The translations under genes and the position numbers were made by a program. The notes under the pieces were generated by a model, which ran no database searches, was not told the DNA's origin, and saw only the letters and a list, made by a program, of their open reading frames with translations. From Saccoglossus kowalevskii (taxonomy: Eukaryota > Hemichordata > Enteropneusta > Harrimaniidae), in contig NW_003149765.1 in assembly GCF_000003605.2 (NCBI RefSeq), positions 1,414,319 to 1,424,426 on the forward strand: a DNA stretch of 10,108 nucleotides, in the 5' to 3' direction. Shown here piece after piece: positions 1 through 9,300 of this stretch; the stretch's first letter is position 1, and each line of letters starts with the position of its first letter.

Positions 1-130
1 GTTCATAAAAACAAAAGCACAAATTGTTCATCAAAAACAAAAAAAGTGAACTGCTGCAAAAAAACAAAAGGAATGAATTGTTCCATAAAAACAAAAGAAT
101 CAAATTGTCCATAAAAACAAAAAAACAGTG
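1..130. repeat. Degenerate A-rich tandem repeat
   Basis: About five imperfect units of roughly 25-30 bases share the core GTTCATAAAAACAAAAG (variants GTTCATCAAAAAC, GTTCCATAAAAAC, GTCCATAAAAAC). It lies in the intron upstream of exon 1, ending about 25 bases before its acceptor. Confidence 0.7.
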
Positions 131-157
131 TGCTTTATGTTTTCTTTTAATATCTAG

Positions 158-340
158 ATATACCTAGATCACAGTGGGCACTAGATAATGTACTGATAGG
201 TGCCAATGACACATGTTCCTATGGATTCCAAGATGATTTCCACCCTGGTGAGTCAAATATGTGGTATATGATACATGGAGGACAACCACAATCAACATGC
301 CAATCCAAAGACTATGCTCTGTACTTTGATAGCAAAGAAG
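158..340 (+). CDS. RELN: RELN exon 1 of window: end of preceding unit and start of Reelin repeat 1A
   Basis: The frame reads WALDNVLIGANDT, the strand that closes the preceding Reelin-type unit, then GFQDDF and WYMIHGGQ, the opening of subrepeat 1A. It ends at ALYFDSKEG. The donor is GAAG/GTGAGT, phase 1. The acceptor is taken as AATATCTAG at 157, so the exon opens with two bases of a split codon. An in-frame TAA at 148-150 rules out a start further upstream. A second AG at 166-167 would shorten the exon by 10 bases and break the incoming phase seen at the equivalent intron before exon 6, so 158 is preferred. NDT in this exon is a potential N-glycosylation site. Confidence 0.88.
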
Positions 341-3300
341 GTGAGTGTCTACCAGTTGTGATCTTCTTTGTATCTTGATTACTTCTTACTATATTTGTCA
401 TTTGTATATTTGATTGCATGATTTCTTTGCTTCTTCACTGTGGATAATATTACTTTCTGTGTTATAAGCACCCATGTTTTATGCAAAAAAAGATGACTGT
501 TTACATTGAATAATTAAATATTTAAATCTAAATCAATAAACACTAGCATATACTTGGGTGAAAATTTATGAGGCAAAAATTGTGCAATATCCAATTGAAT
601 ATTACTGATATTAATACATTGAATTGTATTATTGTGAAAAATTGAAACCTGCTGAAAACCTCCACAGAGAGCTGAAGTTAATTTGAAAAAAACGGCAATG
701 TGTTTAATAGTAGATTGTTTTCATTTATGGAGGTGAAAAGGAACAATCATAACAATGCTAAATTTTGTGTTGAAGGTATATAAATCAAATTAAAGACCAT
801 AGAAAATAGTTACAAATATTTTCTAGTGTCTTTGATCAATTAAGACCAGAGTCAATCTGTAGGCCTGATTTAACCATCAACTGTAACATCAATTCCAGGA
901 ACATCTCGATATGCAGAAACCTGGGACTTCCATGTGACCACATCTACCTTCTTACAGTTTGAACTGATGATGGGATGTGGTGAGGTATTCACTGAGGAAA
1001 GCAGTGTAAGACTTGAATACTCACTTGATATGGGTAAAACATGGCAGCTGGTATTACAAGAATGTGTGCCTCCAAATATTGGTTGTCATAGTTACCACCA
1101 AGAGAGTGTTTATATATCCCAGTTGTACTCTAATAAAACTAGAGTTAGTGTCTATCTGCCGCCTGCTACAAGGTAGGGTACTGGTAATCAGTCTTTGATT
1201 TTAAATGTACCATAGAAACAAAAATGACAAATTTCTGATGGCTGAAAACAAATTTCCTTTCCAATTTTGCTTATGAGATTAACTCGAATTTGAGTTGTAT
1301 CTTTGAAAAAAAAAAGTTTTTAATGGTGATGTTTTTTACATAATATATTATGTTACATATTTAAAAAAAAATATTATTTACTCGCAAATAAGTCTTGTGT
1401 TATTTTTATTTGTTGTTTAGTTCACCTGCTACAAGATTCCGTTGGATCCAGCCTGAGTTCGCTGATAGAAAGGACAACTGGGCCTTAGACTATGTATATT
1501 TAGGTGATGAATGTCCATGGATGTGCTCAGGTCATGGAAAGTGTTGTACAGGAAAATGCAAGTAAGTTGAAATCACTTGAAAACATCTGCTAGTAATACC
1601 AAGTAGTCTAGTTCAAATCTAACAATAGTGTTTCATTTTTCCTGTTAATCTAGTCTAGCCTAGGTATTCAAAATAGAGCATAGTGGATAATAAGAATAAA
1701 TAAACTGCTGTAGAATACTTTATTTTTCGCTTGGAATTTATTTTCGCTATTTTCGCTGAAGGGATGTTTCCGTGAAAATAAAATCCAGCGAATATACTTT
1801 TTTTCCTATATTTCACATAAAACTCATCAAAAATCAGTGAAAATAAATTCCACACAAAACGTCCAAAAAGCCTTTTCAGCGAAAATTAATTCCAGCGAAA
1901 ATAAAGTAATCCACAGTATTTGAGATTCTCTCACTTTCTATGAGATTTTCTCATGAAATCTTGAATACAGCTTGTTCACATTACTTTCAAAATTCCACAT
2001 TTTCAATGTTCTATAATATTAAATACATCCTGTCTTAATGAGAAGAGTTATAAAAATGCAGGAAAATTAATAATTTGCCATATGCTAATACAAGTTTTGT
2101 CTCTGCATAGTGTATTCATCTTTTTGTATGTGTGTAAAGAGAAAATGTTCTGAAGATTCAGGTTTCATTTTTGAGACACAGAATATATGTTTAAAGTCCT
2201 TAAAAAGTTTATTAACTTTTATCATTTACAGTAAAACCATTTATTTTCACTATTTTGATATTTTAAGCATATTCACTGGGTTTTAATTTCATAATTTTGC
2301 CTAAGAAACACTGAGTTTCCATTGTGACTCCACATGTTCATGTAGATTTAATTTTGTGGATTTCGCTGTATTAGCAAAGATAGCGAAATTAAAACCCAGT
2401 GAATAATAAATGCATTTACAATACTTTGTATTTTATATTTCCTCTAGTAATTTACTGTTATAACATTTATTCCCTTCAGATGTGACAGTGGTTACTTTGG
2501 TTACAACTGCGTACCACTGTATCCATTACCACCATTAGTAAAAGATAACTTTGATGATGATATTAATAGCGACACTTGGCCGTATTATTATGGTGCTGAC
2601 ATCAGCAAATCATGTGGTACATTGATCTCAGGTAGCGCTCTGGTCTTCTCCAAGGTTAGTGTGATTATTGTTTATGAGATAAAAAAATATAAGGGATAAT
2701 ATTTGTATAGGGAATTATTTTTCACTATGGTGTTCAACACAACAGTGAAACCTGTCTAAACTATACACCAAAGCCCAGACTACGATAGAACAGACTAGAA
2801 CGTAGCTTTTCCTTTGGTCAGATGCCTGCCACGTTTGTTTATGGGCTTAACTTTTTAATCCAATAAACAACCGATCGAACTAACGTGACTATAACGTAAT
2901 AACGCAATATTCATTATTATTTCATCAAATAACGTAAGATAGTTTGAGAGTTACACAGGAAGTAGTATACTGTAGAATACTTTATTTTTGCTTGGAATTT
3001 ATTTTCGCTGAAGGATGATTCCGTGAAAATAAAATCTAGTGAATATACTTTTTTTCCTATCTTTCAGATTAAACTCATCAAAAATCGGTGAAAATATATT
3101 CCAAGCAAAATGCCCCAAAAGCCTTTTCAGCGAAAATTAATTCCAGCGAAAATAAAGTATTCCACAGTAGTAGTCTGAGACCAGAGTAAATGCAGATAAT
3201 TGTTCAGGTGATATTATTTAGGCAAAGCTATAATGTATTGATGAGAAAATGTTCCCTGTTGAGACTTGGGTCAGAATTGACAGGTTTCACTCTATAAGTA

Positions 3301-6300
3301 TCCAAGAATTTTGCATGGTTTGGTAAAAGTTTCTGCATTGTCTTGTACTCTAAACTGTAAATATTTAAGGTGTGGGGGTGTAGGCAGTGTGAGTGTCTGT
3401 GTGACATGGTATTTGTTCATGTGTAGTCATGGTGTACCATATGTATAAGGTGTAAGTGAAAGATGACAACTGTTGGCTAAGGTGTACAAAAACTTAATGT
3501 TTGATTTGAAGCGGTGACACTTCATGACAATTTAATTAAATCTAAGTGCTAATTTTGATATGTATGCATTATGACTGTGCTTGTTTTCAGTCGACTACAA
3601 ATTAGCTATGATTTCAAACGGACTACTGAAAAATACTTTATTTTAGCTAGAATTAATTTATGCTGAACTGACATTTTCAATGATTTTTAATGAGTTGAAT
3701 GTGAAATAGAAAACAAAATATTTTATTTGATTCGTTCCTCCAGCAAAAATAAATTCATAAGTGAACATAATGTAATTTGCAGTATTATACATATACCAGA
3801 AATCCACACAGCCTTGGAATATCAAGAAACATTTTGATGGTTTCCTGTCTGGGTCCAGAAATAACAAAATCAAACACACAAATGTCTCAATATTTACAAT
3901 CACTTTTGTCCTTCAGTCTGGTTTAAGAATGTTGGAATCAGCCAGTGTCGACAGTACTAATATGGAATACGTCCAGTTTACTGTTAAGTTTGGATGTGGT
4001 CACCAAGATGAAGGTGGTCATGCTGACTGCTCACGTGGTATCTTAGTCCAGTATTCCAACAATGGAGGAATCACCTGGCACTTATTGGAGGAAATAATGT
4101 ACGATTCAGATCACAGCACACCAAGCAATGTCAACATTCAGTTGCCAATGGCAGCCAAGCTGAATGCAACCAAATTCAGATTATGGCAACCCAAAAATTC
4201 AGGTATTTTCATTAGGCCTTATAATATATAATATTAAAATTAAATTTATGATGAATAATCGTATTTTAGTACATATCATATTGCCACCATGTTGATTTTA
4301 TGATGGTCAGAAATAAATTATTTTGTTGGTAATAATAATACTATGAAATACTTAATGTGTATTTATTTTCAACTGTTGGTGAAAATAATTATTTATTTAT
4401 TTGTTTGTTTATTTATTTATTTGTTTCTTCTAAAATATTGCAAAAAGAAAAAGAAAAACACTATTGTTTTATTTTTAGCCGAAAATATTCTACAGCTCCA
4501 TTTAAAATTTAATGTTTTATTACATTTACATGTTCTACATTTTTGACTCCCGTGTGCGAAGCACAAAAAGGGAGTCTTTGCAGTTAGTGTGTCTGTCTGT
4601 GTGTGTGTGTGTGTGTGTGTATGTGTGTCTCTTCCATCGATATCTCAAGAACCAATATTTGGATTTCAATGAAACTTGGTATATAGCTTGTCTGGGGCAA
4701 TGCGCAGATTTGATTAGTTTTTGGTTGAATTTTGTGTGAATTGTGTGAATTTTAAGCTATTTTTTTAATTTGTTGGAACAGGAGAAGATCAAGACGTCTG
4801 GGCCATTGATAACATTATATTTGGTGGTAATAGTAAACAAAGTAATGTCATCAAAGAAGATTTCACTAATGGGGTCTCTGAATCAGATTGGTTGTTTTAT
4901 CCAGGTAGTCATGTTGGACCATTCTGTCCTCCGAGATTTCCGTCAGGGTATGACAAGCGAAAGGAGTAAGTTTCATCTTTTGATTGTCACTTTTTCATGA
5001 CAGAAATATTGTGCTATGTAAGTTCACACTTTAGCAAGCTAATTATAGCTGTGTTGTATCCATTACTCAGTAACATGTTAGAAATTTAGAAATTTCTCCA
5101 TGATGTGTTTGAGACTAATTGTCAGTTCCATTCTTTATTGATTTCCCTGCAATATTTTGAAACATAGGGACAAGGTCACATTAGTTTCACTATGTTATTT
5201 GATTGATGCATTGTTTTCTGATAGATATGATAGGATTGCCTTAGTATTCGGTGATCATACTGGGGAGCACTCTGTGACCACTCGGGATGTCCACGTTTCT
5301 GAAGAAAGTGTACTACAGTTTGAGGTGAGTAATTTGGTTGGTAAAAGAGTTTAGAAACAACCTACACATTATATATTCAACCTACATGTACAAATGTATA
5401 TGATCTGATCAATACACTTTTTAAATCTTCCAGATGATTCATTTCTCTAAAATTTTCTTGGTCTTCTTCATTCATTAATTATGAATAATCAAATGTATTA
5501 AGCTAATTCAAGTAAAGAATATTTGTTAGTCATTTGTAGAATGCCCACATAAACAATGAGTGTTGACATATTCTGTGCATATGAACTGAGCTGCACACAG
5601 TTCTAGTGTCCCTTCAGATGACATAATCCTTTCATTAATAACAATATTCATTGACACAAAACACTGTCTTCACTGAAAGTACAGCAGTGAGCCCAAGATT
5701 AAAGTTACATAAATATTGAAAAGTAAAAGAAAAAAAAACATTTGAATATTTTAAGTCCACCCCACATTGGAAAATGTGATGTTTTTGGGACTACTTTATT
5801 GCATGCATGAGAATACATACTTTTGTAATGGTGTTGTTCATCACATGATCACCCAAGTGTATTGATGTGTAAAAAGTAGTGCCATTGGGGTAACTGACGG
5901 AATAAACAACAAGTTAAACTTGAAAGCTCTCTGGTTTCTTTGATGTTTTGTTTCTGAGTCAACACGTCATAGAAATAAACAATGCTACATAACCATTAAT
6001 TATAGCTTTGTACTTTATTCAATATCAAATATATCAAGTGTCTGTTCCACATAAGTGATAGTAAATTTGTTTACATTTAGATCAATATTGGATGCAGTGA
6101 ACTTGGATCAGCAGAGCATTCTGTGTATCTGGAATACTCGCGTGATTATGGAGCGACTTGGACATTATTACAACCCTTGTGTATTGGTATCGAGAAAGCC
6201 AACAGTGTATGTGAGAATCAAATGCTACCAGCCAGTATATATTATAGAGGTGCTACAGAGGATTGGCAGAGATATATTATATCGTTAGCACCGCTTCATA

Positions 6301-9300
6301 TATGTGGGTGAGTCTAAAATTTTGAATGCAATGAAAAGTCATCATGATTGTATTTGTAACTCAAATTTACCCAAATTTGCAGGAAACATAAAATGAGAAG
6401 TGATTCACAATTTGTACTTGATTCAACAAATTGAATTCAATTAGTTGAATGAATTTTAGATAGAAAAACAAATAATAGCATTAAATATTAAATTGCCTAC
6501 TATGCTGGTAGCCATTTTGAATTCTTGATTTCTTTTCTATTTCAACTATTGCTTTATAATAGTTTTGAACAGAAGAATTATATTTAGTTTATGCTTTCAA
6601 AATATTTTTATTCTACCGAATCATGTTAGCTAGTTTTGATTTCCTTTCAGCAATGTTCGTTTCCGATGGTACCAAGGTGTTTATAAAGCCGGAGAGACGT
6701 CCATCGCATGGGGTTTAGATGACGTATACATTGGTGATAAATGTCCTGATTTCTGTAGTGGTCATGGTGTGTGTCTTGGAAACAAACAATGTCAGTGTGA
6801 TCAGGGCTACGCAGGACCGAACTGCTATGCTGTGAAATTCAATCCAAGATTCTTGAAAGAATCATTTGAAAGTGAGAAAACTTAATTTTCAATTGATGAT
6901 GAAATAGTATGTATAGATATTTCACTAACTGGTGTGTATTTGTCGTTGTTTATGTTCTATCATAGGCCTTAAAAATAGCAGTACATAATATTTTTAAGGT
7001 CCATGGTTTCACAAACTCAACAAACCAATTTTACTTGTTAATGGTGTAATGTTCTTACATAAATGACAGAGGTGTATCAACAGTCAAAATAAATCATATT
7101 TTAATAATTCAATTGGGGTGTTATGTGCACTTATAATGGAGCACAATATGTGATATATTACTTGGTTCTATTTTTGCTCGCCAAATCCTTCTAAATTCAG
7201 ACGACCTCTTTCACAACACATAAAGAGAGAGAAGATTTGAAAGCAATCACAGCAGTTCACTATCTCCTAAAGGAAACAGAAAAGTAATGCTTATGCATAA
7301 CATTACATGCAATAGAGTAATAACATACAATTGAGCAAATATGGTATATGTCTTTAAAATAGGTAAAGAAGTAAACTCCTTAAAGTTCACCCAGTGGAGT
7401 GGTGGTGTAATCACTGAGAAATGTGGTATTTTAATTACTGGTAAAAGTCTTCACTTTGTTCATAATGGTATAAGAATGCTATTGACTACTGATATGGACC
7501 TTACAACAACAAGGTATGTCTGCAGACACCCATACTCACCAAACACACACATGTACTTTCCTACTTGTATACTTACAGCAAATTCTATAACAGTGCTTGA
7601 AAGGGCAGTGGTCACCGCGGCTGCATCATGTTCGATATGGGACTCGTAGCGACGTACACATTGAGTGTACTGGTTAAATACATTGTTTGTTTACACTGAA
7701 TTTGAACACACACTGCGCGACAACCACCGCCTGTTAAAGAAATCCCTCACAGATCTTTTCAACATCCAACTGATAGAGGGTGCTGTATTTTGAAATACAA
7801 ACTTACAATACAGGGCTGTGTGACCATCTTCCTATCATAATGGCATTATGGCCATTTAATATGCTATACTGATATCAACTACATATACCATATGTTCGGA
7901 CAAACACAAGTGGACATGGTTCTCATATCCATTATTAGTCCCCGTTCGAAGTTCTAAAACGGGGACTTATAATTCGGTCTTTGTCCGACCGTGCATCTGT
8001 GCGTCCATGCGTCCGTCCGAAGTCATATTTCAGAATCCTGTGGACCGATTCCGTTCATTCTTTGCATGTGATTAGTACTTTATGTGGGACATATGCACAT
8101 GCAGTGGTTTAGCGATTGGATTCAAAATGGCCGACTGGCAGCCATCTTGTTTTTTGAAAATGTTGTATTTTGGACATGCTTTGTCAGTTGTCATTCAAAC
8201 TTGGTACATAGAATATACATGTTAGGATACATGTCCAAGATGATTTATTTCGCAATTGGATTAAAGATGGTAGACTGGCAGGCATCTTGTTTTTTGAAAA
8301 TGTTGTATTTTGGACATGCTTTGTCAGTTGTCATTCAAACTTGGTACATAGAATATACATGTTAGGATACATGTCCAAGATGATTTATTTCACAATTGGA
8401 TCAAAGATGGTAGACTGGCAGACATCTTGTTTTTATTTTTCAATGCCGTATCTTGGACGTGCTCTGTCAGTTTTCATTCAAATTTTGCACATACATGTAC
8501 TTTATACACGTTAGGATGCATGTCCATGACAATTTGTTTCAAAATCTGGTCAAGGATGGCCGATTGACAGCCATCTGACTTTTTGGCCTTACTACTATAT
8601 TTCCACAATTTATGTACCATTTTCATTCGTATTTGGCACATACATCATACATACATGTATCAGTGTGTTTCATAATCAGATCAAAGATGGCCGAATAACG
8701 GCTGTTTTTATTTTTGCCCATATTACTACTACTCGGAACATGTGTTTTGATGTAAATAAACAATCTGTTGTATATGCCACTTGGAACTCAAGCTTCAAGG
8801 ACACGCTCGCGACAACTCCTTCGCTTTAATATGACGAGCACAAAGAGAACTTTCGAAAATTTGACGGGGACTGTGTCATTTTCAATGACTTGTTGAATGA
8901 ATTTCGGCCAGTGGATTTGGCCATTTCCCATTGAGTCTGTGGCACACTCACCCAGAGTAGAAGGGGTTTACCGTTTTTGTTGTTCAACACAATGTAGGAT
9001 TTGAACACTGGTTTACCGATCCGTTGCTACAACCATATTGCTACCACCATTGATTGGTTAACACCTGACATATTCCCAATTTGACAAGTGTTCACAAAAA
9101 AAATCTCCTGCCCAACCAACTTCAGTGAAATTGTTTTTTTTATTGATACAAAATGTTCCCAACATTTTTGTGAATTTCTCTTGCACTGTTGAAGCAGCTT
9201 ACAGTAATATAAAGAAATTCGAATGAGCAATTGTGACTTAATTACAGAAATAATATAATAATATTTATAAATATTTATTGCAGTTCAATTCACTTCTACA

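Larger units (their letters stand above)
1562..2479 (+). other. RELN intron 3, carrying two inverted-repeat elements
   Basis: 918 bases between the halves of EGF1. It holds MITE copy A (1708-1916) and an unrelated inverted-repeat element (2231-2419). The rest is AT-rich with no further feature seen. Confidence 0.9.
2655..3916 (+). other. RELN intron 4, carrying two MITE copies
   Basis: 1262 bases in phase 0 between exons 4 and 5. It holds MITE copy B (2970-3167) and the diverged reverse copy C (3626-3782). 2660-2960 and 3175-3620 show only AT-rich sequence with no supported feature. The minus-strand frame at 3658-3903 runs through copy C and is not a gene. Confidence 0.9.
4203..4781 (+). other. 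RELN intron 5, with microsatellite and hairpin-headed element
   Basis: 579 bases between exons 5 and 6. It holds a TTTA/TTTG microsatellite (about 4389-4427) and a hairpin-headed element from 4545 to near the acceptor. 4203-4385 is AT-rich with nothing else seen. Confidence 0.88.
7937..8872 (+). mobile_element. Hairpin-headed, tandem-cored non-autonomous element (Helentron/pearl-like architecture)
   Basis: It begins with AGTCCCCGTT, whose complement AACGGGGACT follows at 7958 to give a 9-base hairpin with CGAAG in the loop. It then has a GTCY-type microsatellite (GTCCGACC...GTCCATGCGTCCGTCCG, 7982-8020) and a core of about five 140-base tandem units. It ends ACGGGGACT (8864-8872). The tail AGAACTTTCGAAAATTTGACGGGGACT is a gapped inverted repeat of the head AGTCCCCGTTCGAAGTTCT. 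No target-site duplication is evident and no protein is encoded. Known DINE-1, HINE and pearl elements combine inverted repeats, a GTCY microsatellite and core tandem repeats; assignment to that group is inference. Confidence 0.6.
7514..9283 (+). other. RELN intron 10, the longest in the window, built largely of mobile DNA
   Basis: 1770 bases between exons 10 and 11, phase 2. In order it holds a short inverted-repeat element (7596-7739), a hairpin-headed tandem-cored element (7937-8872) and a possible reverse SINE (about 8885-9060). 7745-7930 and 9065-9280 show no supported feature apart from a small CAAAATGTT/AACATTTTTG hairpin near 9150-9170. Confidence 0.9.

Noticed and set aside
1655-1855. 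Minus-strand frame of 66 codons
   Set aside because: It lies across the palindromic MITE copy A and resembles no protein I know.
3658-3903. Minus-strand frame of 81 codons
   Set aside because: It lies over MITE copy C and the intron 4 tail; no homology, and the plus-strand gene explains the region.
5168-5224. Hydrophobic in-frame extension of exon 7 as a constitutive part or membrane segment
   Set aside because: It has no counterpart in Reelin, and the acceptor at 5224 has a better pyrimidine tract; kept only as a possible alternative splice form.
8084-8514. Two overlapping plus-strand frames of 93 and 75 codons with membrane-like residues
   Set aside because: They read 140-base tandem repeat units in different phases; the unit length is not a multiple of three, and the shared peptide is a by-product of the repeat.
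8119-8720. CRISPR-like array
   Set aside because: Units are 140 bases without distinct spacers, inside an intron of an animal gene.
8997-9043. Functional tRNA gene on the minus strand
   Set aside because: A- and B-box-like motifs exist but no cloverleaf with paired acceptor and anticodon stems can be drawn.
8826-9230. Two minus-strand frames of 60 and 67 codons
   Set aside because: They fall on the element tail and candidate SINE, have no recognised domain and no coding signature.
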